DNA of 64,000 nt from Polytrichum commune (GCA_950295325.1 OX485807.1:43494440-43558439), one strand, 5' to 3'. Positions 13,690-23,539 are shown, numbered from the stretch's first letter. Numbers and translations are program-made. Notes: a model not told the origin generated them from the sequence alone.

Positions 13690-14150
13690 GTTGCTCCCAG
13701 TAACAATGAAACCTCTAACACATCACGCTGAAACAAACTCGTGCATAATATCTTGGTAAACCACGTCTGGAGCCTTAGCCAAGTCTTTCAAATTTATTTG
13801 CCACTAAAGACGCCCATATATAGTCAAGAAGAGGGTTCCACAACACTTGGCGAGGGTTTTCAATTGGACACTTCACAATGTTATACACCGAGTCATTACG
13901 TTGTCTCCAAATAATTCTACTTCAGAAATGAGACCAAATCTTGTGAAACTTCACAAGAGGCTTATTGAGACTCCTATCCAAAAGATAATAAAATAAGGAG
14001 GAAGAGCGTCTCGAATCCAAATTAAGTTTCTTTGCAAAGAGTTGCCAAATAATGTTAGCAATATATTACAACCCTTGTTGGACCAACATGCAAGATAAGG
14101 ACTACAATGTGAACATTTTTTTTTTGTCAATTTCCATGGAAATATGATTG
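13690..14150 (-). pseudogene. LINE (L1-type) ORF2 C-terminal relic
   Basis: Read on the minus strand, the translation includes SSSLFYYLLDRSLNKPLVK, KFHKIWSHF, a stop, and RIIWRQRNDSVYN followed by WNPLLDYIWASL. The pattern (...KIW..., then IIWRQRN...) is what follows the reverse transcriptase and zinc-finger part of plant L1-type LINE proteins. Upstream frames carry cysteines (CSHCS...LACW) that may be remains of the post-RT zinc finger. The reading frame breaks several times. Only the last ~150 codons are present, as expected for a 5'-truncated LINE. I did not find target duplications. Family-level confidence is moderate; there is no overlap with the LINE relic at 44 kb to test whether they are one family. 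Confidence 0.6.
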
Positions 14151-14215
14151 TCTCCACATGATAAGGACCGCAATGTAGACTAAACTTTTGTCAGTTCCCA
14201 TGGAAATACAAATGT
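14094..14215. repeat. ~66-bp imperfect tandem duplication
   Basis: Two units starting ATAAGGACTACAATGTGAAC and ATAAGGACCGCAATGTAGAC, each ending in a TTNCCATGGAAATA block. It overlaps the upstream edge of the LINE relic. Confidence 0.7.
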
Positions 14216-14335
14216 GATGACTTTTTTTAAATAGAAATACACAAGATTTTCATTGTTCTTGTTTTGAATATGAGAACCGTCATAAGATTCATGGTTTTAA
14301 GGATAACTACTATGCTCATTATGTGGTGCCACTGA

Positions 14336-14905
14336 GGGGTTGTTTAAACCATGGACCATGAAGTTGTCCCAAGGCCTTGTAAAACATGTGATTGGCTGTT
14401 GAACTTGTCTCATGACTACTGCGGTTATCACAAAGGACAAAATGTCAAAGTGACCATGAAGTTTGAGGTCCCAAAAGACATATTTTAAGGCCTTCATTAT
14501 CCACTGACATGGTCCAACATGTTTTGCGGTGGGAGAGGCAAAAGAGGTACTCTACTCAAAAAAAAAAGCAAGGGCCCATGGCAAAAAAATGATGTTATGA
14601 TAATTTTTTTGTGATTTTTATGGGGGGGAAGAGAAGACAAAGACAAGAAAAGACAAATGAATGATCAAACTTTCTTTCCTAACTGCCCTTTTTGGACATA
14701 TGTTCAAATAATAAACATGTTCACTTTTTGATGCATGGTCATTCATCTTGGTCCACCTTTGGTTTACACCTAGTGAGGGGCTCAAAAGCTTTGTAAATTG
14801 ATTTTTGAAGACATCATACCATGGAAGTCGCACCATCAAATTAAACCATGGAAAAGGACCATCTTCTATGGTCCGACTTCATGGTCCCATGGTGTAAACT
14901 GGCCT
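14336..14905. mobile_element. Tourist-like MITE, copy B (570 bp, TGA duplication)
   Basis: Same family and orientation as 11357-11973, with shared blocks such as GTCAAAGTGACCATG and GGTGGGAGAGGCAAAAGAGG. It starts GGGGTTGTTTAAACCATGGA and ends TGGTGTAAACTGGCCT. The flanks are TGA at 14333-14335 and 14906-14908. Together with TAA around copy A this fits a T-N-A target rule. Non-coding. Confidence 0.8.
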
Positions 14906-15270
14906 TGAATGTAAGTTATATGACTTGCAAAACTCTTGAGTGGGTGCTCATGGATTTGATTGAGAAATAAAGAATTAGACCTTCCAAAGTGATGTGGCAT
15001 TTGGGATACCCCATGGTAGGATATCATAGCAATTCTAAGGTCAACATGGTCAACCGTAGTTAAGATAGACCATCTAATGGTGCAATGTATGTTATCCTCT
15101 ATTAAATATTCTACAAGGGTTCCAAGTTGCCGAGAGCACATCCAGCCTCGATTGGCATTTAAACGTCTTAACGGGTGGAATTTATACTCAAATGGAATGA
15201 GACAAAATACTACTTCTTTCTTATAATAATCGGTGTCTCATGTGGATATGTAAGTTAGTACAATTCTAAT

Positions 15271-15763
15271 GGCCACTTTACACTAGAGACCATGGGCCGT
15301 GACCATTACCTTTCTCTATTCTTGAATTGGTTGAGAAACGAGTGGCAATCCCACTCCGGTTTACACAAAGTCACCAAAAAATAGCAGTGACCTTATCATA
15401 TAATGGATGAGAAAGTGGCAATGAAGTGACACGGAATCGCTCATGTCTAGAATGGATAATGTTGGGTGTTCATCCGGATTTTTCGGTGAGAGAACCCAAG
15501 CAGTTGTCTCAACAAATAATGAAGGTGACCATGTCATTAAAAAAGTATATTTTAAAACAATTACATGTCAAGAAATTCCATGATTCTAGTGATTAAAAAC
15601 ATCCGTTCAGAACACTATGCAATGGTATGAGTTCGCTTTAAGCCAATACTTTTGAAAAGTGTTTAGGAATTTCATGGGTACGGTCTTCGGATTGCCAACC
15701 ATGACCAAGAGAGATCCTAGATCCTTTGTCCTCACAACCCTTAGTCACATGTGTAAAACGGCC
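15271..15763 (+). mobile_element. MITE, copy related to 8473-9033
   Basis: Starts GGCCACTTTACACTAGAGAC and ends with the complement of GGCCGTTTTACACATGTGAC. The inverted ends match well for about 14 bases and then loosely. About 490 bp, non-coding. No target duplication is obvious in the flanks (aat / ttt). Confidence 0.6.
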
Positions 15764-16071
15764 TTTCAAGGTTTGTGACCATTAGATTTCAAAACTCATG
15801 TTGGTGGAAAATGTCAAGACTCTCCCACTTTTACTTTAAAACTAGAGCTTGAAGGCCTAAGGGACCAAGGCAATCTGGATGGATGGAACCTATATGGAGT
15901 CCCACATGCCATGCATTGGATGAAGTTTCTTGGTCTATCAGATTTTGCATCTAGCACAATATTGAGACAAGATGACACTTCAAACCCTCACAACCCTTGT
16001 TTCATTTTTTAATGGACAAAGGCCCGCATGAATAAGATAGTAATGAAATAACATTTAGTTGGGATAGCATA

Positions 16072-16170
16072 GGGTGTTGCATTTACACTACACTTGAAAG
16101 CCCATGACCACACAAATTCCAATTTCAACCTTCCATGGTTATGGCCCTCGGCCAAAAGTGTAAAATCGCC
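16072..16170. mobile_element. Short MITE candidate (~100 bp)
   Basis: The left end GGGTGTTGCATTTACACTAC and the complement of the right end (GGGCGATTTTACACTTTTGG) form an imperfect inverted repeat about 35 bp long, both continuing to a CC(C/A)ATRACCA block. The ends resemble the larger MITEs nearby, so this may be an internally deleted relative. Target duplication not clear. Confidence 0.45.
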
Positions 16171-16250
16171 CTAGTTTATAGATATTTGGAAACAAAATAA
16201 ATGAATGTCCTACTACAACCGGTCACCATCTACTCAACGACAAATGGTGC

Positions 16251-16507
16251 ACTACACTAAAAAAACAATTTAGTGTTTGATACACTAAACACGAACACAT
16301 ACATTAAATGTCAATAACCCTATGAAAGTAAGTAACATTAAATGTAAACTCAAACACTAAATATCAACTATGACAATATGTGGAAGTTACATGTAACAAT
16401 GCTAAAAGAAAAATTCCAGCATATTTTCTAGCATATCATCTAACACTAATTGTCAAGGAATTGAAATTTAATGTTGAGCAGGGTAGGGTTATCATATTTA
16501 GTGTAGT
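16251..16507 (+). mobile_element. 257-bp MITE with ACTACACTAAA ends
   Basis: ACTACACTAAA at 16251-16261 is mirrored by TTTAGTGTAGT at 16497-16507. The interior aligns with 7576-7870. The first 50 bases also contain the palindrome TTTAGTGTTTGATACACTAAA, split here to respect length: TTTAGTG-TTTGATA-CACTAAA. The element at 39940-40292 has a similar terminal TACACTAAA motif, so these may belong to one superfamily. Confidence 0.65.
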
Positions 16508-16683
16508 ATAGTTGAACTATAATTTAAAAGTCTAAGGCATCTGAAATAGAAGGCCCTTTTATCCAAATTGTTAGTATTCGTTGGTCCATAGATTGAACTC
16601 AAAAGCCACAAACGTAAGTTATGATATATATACACACACACATGTAGATCTTACTGACGAAAATCACATACAAGTTTATGCTA

Positions 16684-16800
16684 CAGTCTAACCTCCATAT
16701 ATGAACACTCAATTATACAACACCTCGACTAATACGACACATTTCCCGTTGACCAAACTTTCTAGCGTTAATTAACTTCCATGTTACGGCTACAATGTTC
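16684..16800 (+). mobile_element. Pogo-like terminal sequence (left end)
   Basis: Begins CAGTCTAACCTCCATATATG, preceded by TA, followed by evenly spaced motifs of the form GAACACTC...ACACCTCGACTAATACGACA. This matches the 5' ends of plant pogo/Emigrant-type elements and the ends of the element at 60946-61555 (CAGTCCACCCTCTATAAATG). It lies about 1.1 kb upstream of the pogo-like transposase relic at 17.8 kb and may be its left end. I did not find the matching right end. Confidence 0.5.
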
Positions 16801-16866
16801 ATAAGACGACATTTTTTAAAGTTAGGTTTATCATATAATAGACGTAATTGGTGTACATAATTGGAA

Positions 16867-17070
16867 GGGTGGCTTAAACACAAAGTCTTAACTCGGGTCC
16901 CGTGAGAATTATGAGGTTAAGCCGCCTATGGCCGGAATAATACTTGGATGGGTGACTTCCCAACACTTGGTTTTTGGTGCACCCTATCATCAACGATCCA
17001 TCCAAACATAATGGGGATATATGGGTGAGCCGGATGATTTCAATCAACCATGTGGGAATCTAGGGGCTTG
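16867..17070 (+). mobile_element. 5S-rRNA-headed short repeat, copy 1
   Basis: Positions 16867-16985 resemble plant 5S rRNA in order and spacing: GAGGTTAAGCCGCCTATGG in the box A region, CTTGGATGGGTGACTTCC as box C, and a GTGCACCCT end that can pair with the GGGTGGC start. The first ~45 bases diverge from 5S. Homology with the second copy (minus strand, 22880-23079) continues about 85 bases past the 5S end and stops abruptly at the GGGTGGC start on the other side. So this is a transposed family with a 5S-like head, not a decayed 5S gene. Candidates are a 5S-derived SINE, or a fragment of a Cassandra-type TRIM, whose LTRs carry 5S sequence. The 3' limit is approximate. Confidence 0.65.
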
Positions 17071-18293
17071 CTGTTGGGAGGGATAGGTGTTGGCTGGCTT
17101 GTTTGTGGCCGTTCACGATGTTTGCCTTTGAAAAGAGGTGGTTGTCTTCAAAAGCCCTCTAAATCTCATAATGCATGTTTCGGGACTCCATATAGATTCA
17201 GACCAACTCGAAAAATGAAGCAACACCATCCTTCGCGCGAGTGGCAACATCAAATTCGTCCGTCTTTTCTTTCTTTATGCATCATTTTTCTTCTTCTTCT
17301 GAACTAGTGTTTTGGAACATGTATGGGAACCTTGTGGAACAAATTCTCCAACTTCTCTTACTTATTAGGGTTTATGTGATTAGAGTCATTGTAGTCTTGC
17401 ATTGTGCTCTCACTGGCTTGGATCCATGCATATGAATTATATATCCTAGATGATCATACACCCATGCACCTGTGCAACTATATGCCCATTCCCGTGCATA
17501 CTCGCCATACGTATCTATGCCCATGCACATGTTCATTACCCCTCCCCCCCTGCCCATGCCCACAACCTCACCCTAGTTTCCCCCACCTTTCCACATTTGT
17601 TTCCTCTTTCTTTTGTTATAATTTTCTTTTGGGAGGGACTCAAGATTTGACATGCGTTCCCTTTGAAAAACTAGTTGAAAATGTATACATCTTTCGTGGA
17701 CTCCCACCACCACGTTGTCCATTGTATATAAATTGTATTGTGGTAGGATAAAATACTTGAAGAGAAAGAGAACAAACTTGACTAAAGAAGAGAAGAAACA
17801 TGTTGTTTTCATTGCACATGTGCAATCCAACTGCGACACAACAATAACTTGCCAATGATTTCAACCAAGAGCACGTGGGAAAAATATTTGAAGAGATATT
17901 CAATTTTCCAAGTTAAAAAAAACCTAATGAAAATTATGCAATCAAGTGATGATCGGGAAAAAGTCAAGAGGACCAAGAAGCCATGTACCCAAAGCTAGAG
18001 TCAAATAATTTTGCATGGTTCAAGTAGGTGCATTTTTTTGCCATTGTCTTTCTAATTCAATTTATGTAATATGGATTCTAGCACTCGCTTGATTTGGCCT
18101 TCATTCAATGACAAGTTCGTTTGGTTTATGTTAGATTGTTCTCTTTCAGTTGGTATTCCAATCAAATGATTTTTCATTTTCAAAATTGCATCAAAGGCAA
18201 TTGTTTGAGTGATGAGATGCTAACAACAAAAGCCAATCAATTTCATAGTGCCTCTTTGGAACAAGTTGAACTCGATGAAACCAAATTGGATAA

Positions 18294-18310
18294 GTACAAG
18301 AATTTCAAGA
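18294..18310. repeat. Target duplication, left copy (17 bp)
   Basis: GTACAAGAATTTCAAGA is repeated exactly at 19398-19414, on the other side of the LINE insertion. Removing one copy and the insert restores an open frame across the CENP-B-type domain. Confidence 0.9.
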
Positions 18311-19397
18311 AGAAAAGAAAGAAAGAAAGAAAGAAAAATTACGCCTGTACATTGTACCGGCATGAATGTGAGCCCGTTATCGAAATGCTTAACACGGTGG
18401 ACCATGTTGTAGCATGAGGAGTTATGCCTCTTTTGGGAGGTGGGCTCTATTAGTTAAAAGGTCCATTCCCCTTTTTAGGGAGGTGTGACGGTCTTTTGTT
18501 TATTATCAAGTTTTTTTTTGTTTAGTACAAGATAGGTGAGGTATTTAATGGCATTTTGGTGTATGTTTTTCATGAGAGTTTTGATGCTAGTCTTTGGGAT
18601 TTTGAGGCCAGCTAGCTTTTCAATGGATTGTTCGTGTATCGCTCCTCTTACTCCTGTTGTAATAGTGATAAGGGGGTTCGTTTTCCAACCTTTGTTTTGT
18701 ATGGCGTTAATTAGTGGGTCATATTTTGAGTGTTTTTGTGTGAGGGCTTGTTCAGGGAATTTGTCATGACAATATGTGAATTCAATGAATTTTACTGTGT
18801 GAGTGTGTGAGGGTAGTAAGGGTGTTGGAGTGTGGTTTGGGGCTCCTAGTATACAGAGGATGTCATGTCTTAGTCTGGCTTGGCATTGGCAATTTGTTTG
18901 TGGGCATGTGCATTCTATGAGCCATTATGGGAGAGTTTGTTGTTGGTTGATGTTATTGAGGTTGCCTGCATTTGTTAGTGTGTAATATCGGGTGTATTTG
19001 TTGGCTTGTACTGCCTGAGTGATGAGGTGTACCGCGTTGTTGTGGCGGGCTATTCTTAGACCTTTCACAAAAGGATGTTCGCACATTGATAGTAAATGGG
19101 TCTCTGTCATTTTTGTGGCATAATGTGCAATTGGGGTTTTGGAATTTGAGAGGCCAAAAGATGTTTTTTTTGTGATTACCCATGTATTGGGCGTATCTAA
19201 ATTTTAATGTTTGGGTAATTTGGGCGTCCGTTACTTTTTTGTTTTTCCAGAAATGGTTGGAGAGTTTTTGATTTATTTTTTTGTTAGTTAGCCATTTTTC
19301 CACATATGGGAATTTGCGTTGGGCAATTACCATTTCGCGGTCGTTGTGTTCTTTTATTATAAAATTTGTGTATGTTTCTAATGGCTCCATCGTGTGT
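18311..19397 (-). mobile_element. 5'-truncated LINE with RNase-H-family tail (copy 1, 1,087 bp)
   Basis: Minus-strand insertion bounded by a 17-bp duplication. Reading on the minus strand: EMVIAQRKFPYVEKWL and then KFRYAQYMGNHKKNIF (frame at 19390-19112), a CTLCHKNDRD cysteine motif, a one-base frameshift, THLLSMC (completing CxxC...H...C), RHNNAVHLITQ, YYTLTNAGNLNN, one in-frame TAA near 18925, then IECTCPQTNCQCQARLRHD, VKFIEFTYCHDKF and a run to a stop near 18478. The 3' region ends in a TTTC-type microsatellite (GAAA on the plus strand, 18307-18336) at the duplication. The CxxC...HxxxC segment and C-terminal domain recur in the copies at 31 and 53 kb; the last also shows RNase H. Only the part after RNase H is present here. 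Least decayed of the three. Clade not assigned. Confidence 0.8.
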
Positions 19398-19414
19398 GTA
19401 CAAGAATTTCAAGA
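19398..19414. repeat. Target duplication, right copy (17 bp)
   Basis: Exact repeat of 18294-18310, marking the 5'-truncated end of the LINE. Confidence 0.9.
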
Positions 19415-19475
19415 TATCTAATGGATGGTTAGAGAAGTTCAAGGGGAGACAACATGTTGCTAGGTAAGCTCCTTC

Positions 19476-20155
19476 AAACTCTTAAACCCTAAACCCTATT
19501 ATTATTATTCTTATTATTCTTATAATTACTATTTGATAAGTATATCATGTTCATGTAGTTGCTTAATGTACTCTATTTCTACATTTTTGTTTTGAGGAAA
19601 ATGGTTATAGACATGATTGGATTGGTTGATTGTCATGCACTACCATAGGTGATAAGCACATTCAAGACTCTGGTTTTGAAATGGTTTAGGGTTTAGAGGT
19701 GACATATGGGATTTTACAAAGGTTCTAGCTGATACAAATGTGACACGTGCCACTCCTTGAAAATTGTGATGTTGATTTGGTAAGATCAAATTGAAGTGAA
19801 TCGACCCCCAACATGCATGAGACTAGTTCTTACTAAAACTCCTTCATCCATGATGGATGAGTTCAGGGTAGGAACACCTCCAACCAAGAAATTCAGATTT
19901 TTGGCATACATGTAGTAACCGTACAAGCTTGAAAAAACTATCCCCATGTAGAAAAAGAAAGATCATGCGTACTATAATTTCTTACCCCCATCATTGAAAG
20001 AAACACAAAAAAGTGAAGTGAATATGGTGTTGTCACCCAAAAGCATTGGAGGATTGGGGGGGGGGGGGGAGTGGAGGGATTGATGTTCACAAAGTGAACA
20101 TTCTCATAATGAACATGTACATCTTACGCAAGATATTGAGGGTGTCGGTTTCAAG
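19476..20155. other. No gene; short telomere-type motif and microsatellite
   Basis: TTAAACCCTAAACCCTATT at about 19482-19499 is two units of the Arabidopsis-type telomere repeat, too short to indicate a telomere, followed by an (ATT)n stretch. A 14-G run is at 20056-20069. It may include intron or 3' part of the pogo-like gene, but I could not read any catalytic motif. Confidence 0.5.
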
Positions 20156-20157
20156 AG

Positions 20158-20442
20158 ATGTCTTGGTTTAAGGCGCTCTTAGCTTACATAGCCGTCAATG
20201 CTCCAATGTTTGTATTTGGGGACCGTGTGGAGGTATATTTTGGGGTGAGTGTCGATTGGAATGGGAAGTTCAATTGTTTAGGGAGATTCCATGGCCCGAA
20301 GAAACATCAACCTTTGTCGTTGAAGCAAATAAAAATCTTTGGGGAGGAAATTAATGAAAGTGCACGCAATCCGGAGCACGACCCACCATTCGCCAATGCT
20401 TTCGAACAAATGGGCGCATGGGCCCTCGGCCCACTAACTTAA
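20158..20442 (+). CDS. Unassigned 94-codon open frame
   Basis: An ATG-started frame ending in TAA. The composition is protein-like (GDRVEVYFGVSVDWNGKF, then GRFHGPKKHQPLSLKQIK), with no repeats, signal peptide or membrane segment, and the local GC is a little higher than the surroundings. I do not recognise the family and see no splice context or neighbour that suggests a role. It could be a fragment of an unknown element or a chance frame; the minus strand is also partly open here. Confidence 0.2.
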   Translation: MSWFKALLAYIAVNAPMFVFGDRVEVYFGVSVDWNGKFNCLGRFHGPKKHQPLSLKQIKIFGEEINESARNPEHDPPFANAFEQMGAWALGPLT

Positions 20443-20779
20443 CCGTTGTTGGAAGAGCTTTAAGGTATAGTAGTGTTGTTGTAGTAGTGGTAGTAGTAGG
20501 AGTAGTAGGGCCAACTTGAAGCCTACTAGCTAGAAAAAAGGACACCCATAGATAGAGTAAAGTCCGTCTACATGGGAATTTCTTCTTGTGCATCCGTCCA
20601 CTACCACAATTACTTCCGTTGGTCGGTGACGGAAATGGCAAGTCAACTTGGAAGGGCCGTGGGCATTTGGATGATAAATGGGCTCAGAAAAAGTGGCAGT
20701 AGTAACGATGTTGTACTTGTGTGTCAGCCTCAATTATGAGGACTCACTCGTGATATGTAAGATATGTGGGCCACAATGA
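20443..20779. other. No recognisable gene; GTA/GTT microsatellite
   Basis: An imperfect TTG/TAG trinucleotide run lies at about 20474-20510. Otherwise nothing is recognised before the minisatellite. Confidence 0.55.
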
Positions 20780-20797
20780 ATGGGGAGAGCCGACCGC

Positions 20798-21713
20798 TAC
20801 ACCCTACCCTCCGTAAAACCTTTCCCTCTCTTATATCCCCCAAACCCTAGGGAATGTATGTGCTTGGGTTACTTCTCCCTCGCCTTGATGCCACACCGTT
20901 ACACCCTACCCTCCACAATGTCATTCTCTCTCTTATATCCCCAAAACCTTAGGGAACATATGTGCTTGGGTTACTTCTCCCTCGCCTTGTTGCCACACCG
21001 CTACACCCTACCCTCCGCAATGCCATTCTCTCTCTTATATCCCCAAAACCCTAGGGAACGGATGTGCTCGGGATACTTCTCTCTCGCCTTGTTGCCACCC
21101 GCTACACCCTACCCTATGTAATGTCACTCCCTCTCTTATATCCCCAAAACCCTAGGGAACGGATGTGCTCGGGTTACTTCTCCCTCGCCTTGTTGCCACA
21201 TTGCTACACCCTACCCTCTGTAATGTCATTCTTTCTCTTATATCCCCAAAACCCTAGGGAACGGATGTGCTCGGGTTACTTCTCCCTCTCCTTGTTGCCA
21301 CACCCCTACACCTTACCCTCCGTAATGTCAGTCCCTCTCTTATATCCCCAAAACCCTAGGGAACGGATGTGCTCGGGTTACTTCTCCCTCTCCTTGTTGC
21401 CACACCCCTACACCTTACCCTCCGTAATGTCAGTCCCTCTCTTATATCCCCAAAACCCTAGGAACGGATGTGCTCGGGTTACTTCTCCCTCTCCTTGTTG
21501 CCACACCCCTACACCCTACCCTCCGTAATGTCATTCCCTCTCTTATATCCCCAAAACCCTAGGGAACGGATGTGCTCGGGTTACTTCTCCCTCTCCTTGT
21601 TGCCACACCCCTACACCCTACCCTCCGTAATGTCAATCCCTCTCTTATATCCCCAAAACCCTAGGGAACAGATGTGCTCGGATTACTTCTCCCTCTCCTT
21701 GTGGCCACATTTT
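20798..21713 (+). repeat. Nine-copy 102-bp minisatellite
   Basis: Nine head-to-tail units of 102 bp, two of them shortened by one base (near 21097 and 21462). Each unit contains CTTATATCCCCAAAACCCTA followed by GGGAACGGATGTGCTCGGG. The unit is 34 codons long and has one stop-free frame (TLPSVMSFPLLYPQNPRE, then RMCSGYFSLALLPHR), so long open frames arise automatically at 20780-21121, 21064-21528 and 21468-21737, broken by the two 1-base losses. Units 4-9 are most alike, suggesting recent expansion. I see no promoter or family that would make it a gene, and the open frame alone is weak evidence. Confidence 0.9.
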
Positions 21714-22230
21714 CTTTTCATGTATCATGGGTTTTGACATTAAAATAATCCACCAAAGAATTCAAACGACCACGTGCAAACGACACACTCGCACGCATCA
21801 CATTGTCATTATTGCAATGTTGACATTATGTTATTTCATGATGTCACATGGCACTCAATTTGTCTGTTGTCACATGTCCATGTTAACTTTGCATATCTCC
21901 TTAACATCACATGCACTTTGGTTGTCAAAGGTGTGATAATAAGGAAGTTAGAGTGTAGTTGCAAATGATCATGTTGGGTTTGAGAAGTAATTGATTGAAG
22001 ATCAAAACTTCAGGAAAATCGCCAGTCATTTAAAAGGAATCTATAGAATATACTCCAAATTAATCAAGAAGAATTGAACGATCACAACATGTAACTGATT
22101 GGACTTGGAACCGCTAGGCTTTTGATTGAATCTACCTAAAAAATCTCCACATACATTGGTGGGCTTTACTATGTGGTCACTCTTCTTAATTCAACACCTA
22201 CTACATAGGCATAATTCATTGATGTGATAA
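21714..22230. other. No recognisable gene
   Basis: AT-rich sequence with two overlapping short frames (21727-21968). I recognise nothing in them. Confidence 0.5.
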
Positions 22231-22537
22231 GGGTGGGGTTTACACTAGGGTCCAAGATCAAAGACACTCCGAAATCAAGCAATCCTTGGTTAAGGACAAA
22301 ATGGGACCCAAGGAGTTTACACTAGGCTTTGGGTCAAACGTATGGGAAAATAAAAGTGGTGCCAATGTGGCATCATTTGCTTTCCAAATCTCGTCATTCT
22401 CAACTCAAGTAAATACTCCTCCAAATTTGGATAATCAATCTTCAAACTTGGGTATGACTTGAATATGAAAATAAGGTATGTTAAGGGGTGTTGGGATCCC
22501 AAGTTTCATGGACTTGGATCCAAATGTAAACCCTCCT
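22231..22537. mobile_element. MITE with inverted ends (~307 bp)
   Basis: The left end GGGTGGGGTTTACACTAGGG, continuing TCCAAG, is mirrored by the right end, whose complement reads AGGAGGGTTTACATTTGGAT then CCAAG. The flanks are TAA (22228-22230) and CAA, one mismatch from a Tourist-type duplication. An internal copy of the terminal motif (GAGTTTACACTAGGC) lies near 22315. Non-coding. Confidence 0.6.
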
Positions 22538-22879
22538 CAAGTGCTTGCCCTTCTAGTGGACCCCTTTCAACTCCACAAATAATTTGGGATGTGGTATTAG
22601 ATTGGGAATTGTCTCATCTAGTCAATTTTTGTGACTTTGCACGTAGATTCTCAATTTAAATCTTGCATTCAAGGTAATGAATATTTATAAAAGGTACCAG
22701 ATGTCAAAGTGAATATTTCTTAACTCTTTAAAAGAAAGAAAAAACGTGCTATTTCATCTTCGCAATTGGTTCAAGTCTATATGTAATCCTCAAACAAACA
22801 TTACCATAATTACGAGGTTTTTGACGACTATTACCTCGTTTTAGAGCTGAACACTTTGAACACACTCAGACAAGTCGGG

Positions 22880-23079
22880 CTGCACCTCTCTCCCATATGG
22901 ATGGTTGAAAATATCCAGTTCACTCGGACAACCCCACTGTGGTTGGGTGGACCGTAGGTGGTAGGGTGCATCATAGGTCAAGTGCTATGTAGGTCTCCCA
23001 TCCAAATATTATTTGAGATTTAGGCGGCTTGGAGTTCCCATGGAGGTCCGGGTCAAGATATTTGAATTAAGCCACCCTC
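22880..23079 (-). mobile_element. 5S-rRNA-headed short repeat, copy 2
   Basis: The complement of 22963-23079 starts GAGGGTGGCTTAATTCAAAT, carries GGAACTCCAAGCCGCC and ATTTGGATGGGAGACC (5S box A and box C equivalents) and ends GATGCACCCT. The body beyond it (plus-strand 22880-22962) aligns with 16986-17070: GGTCCACCCAACCACAGTGG against GATCCATCCAAACATAATGG. Sequence on the other side of the GGGTGGC start shares nothing with copy 1, so the element begins at its 5S-like head. Divergence is too high for it to be a working 5S gene. Confidence 0.65.
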
Positions 23080-23279
23080 AATTTTTGAAACAATAACACT
23101 AGATTGAGAATAATGTTTGTAGTTTTAACAAATATCCAATCTCATTGTAATACATGCCTTGTTCGTGCATGTTCTTATTTATAAGCCTTGCCACATACCA
23201 TTCAAATATAGGTGTCTAGTTAAGAAGGGTTGTCACGTAAGGCTCATGTATCTTACATTAAGGTTTATAGTTAAGGTTG

Positions 23280-23312
23280 TTCATAAAAGAAAAAGAAAAA
23301 GAAAAAGAAAAC
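23280..23312. repeat. AAAAG-type microsatellite
   Basis: Purine run of AAAAGA-like units within otherwise unremarkable sequence at 23080-23540. The 139-codon frame over it (23159-23578) is a chance frame helped by this run. Confidence 0.7.
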
Positions 23313-23539
23313 ACACGTGTTACGATATGATTGAACCATGTCCTCAAATTTCACCAAACATTTTAAGTTCAATTTTGAACAAAATTGGAAGGTCGGGTAG
23401 AGCTTGGAAAACTTCATGTTGGATGGAATCTCCACCTCCATCCACTCAAGAATCTTGGATGAAATTTGCCAAACTAAGTTCTTCATCAAAAGTACTTGCA
23501 GAGGAGATGATGCCAACCGGGGGAGGGGTTGAACTCCTA

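Larger units (their letters stand above)
17777..19475 (+). pseudogene. Pogo-like transposase N-terminal relic (psq and CENP-B type HTH), split by a LINE
   Basis: Pieces in order: LTKEEKKHVVFIAHVQSNC (from 17778) and ANDFNQEHVGKIFEEIFNF (17851-17907) suit the first (psq-type) helix-turn-helix; YPKLESNNFAWFK then TAG (to 18027) suits the 'YPxLExxLxxWF' start of the second; NCIKGNCLSDEMLTTKANQF (18187-18246) and, after removing the LINE at 18311-19397, KYKNFKISNGWLEKFKGRQ finish the CENP-B/Tc5-type HTH. The TAG after WFK abuts a donor-like GTGCAT, and TTCTCTTTCAG at 18139-18149 is a good acceptor, so 18028-18149 may be an intron preceded by a CAG-to-TAG change. The last codons run into AG|GTAAGC at about 19464, another donor-like site. 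The DDE catalytic part is not found. These transposases bind their terminal repeats in the nucleus. Confidence 0.65.

Noticed and set aside
16867-16985. Functional 5S rRNA gene
   Set aside because: The first third does not match 5S, and homology with copy 2 extends past the gene end; it is a 5S-headed repeat.
19482-19499. Telomere
   Set aside because: Only about two AAACCCT units; common as isolated interstitial motifs in plants.
20798-21713. CRISPR array
   Set aside because: Units are contiguous 102-bp repeats without unique spacers, in an evidently eukaryotic context.
20780-21737. Three long overlapping frames as repeat proteins
   Set aside because: They are the automatic product of a 102-bp tandem repeat in one open frame and are broken by two single-base losses.
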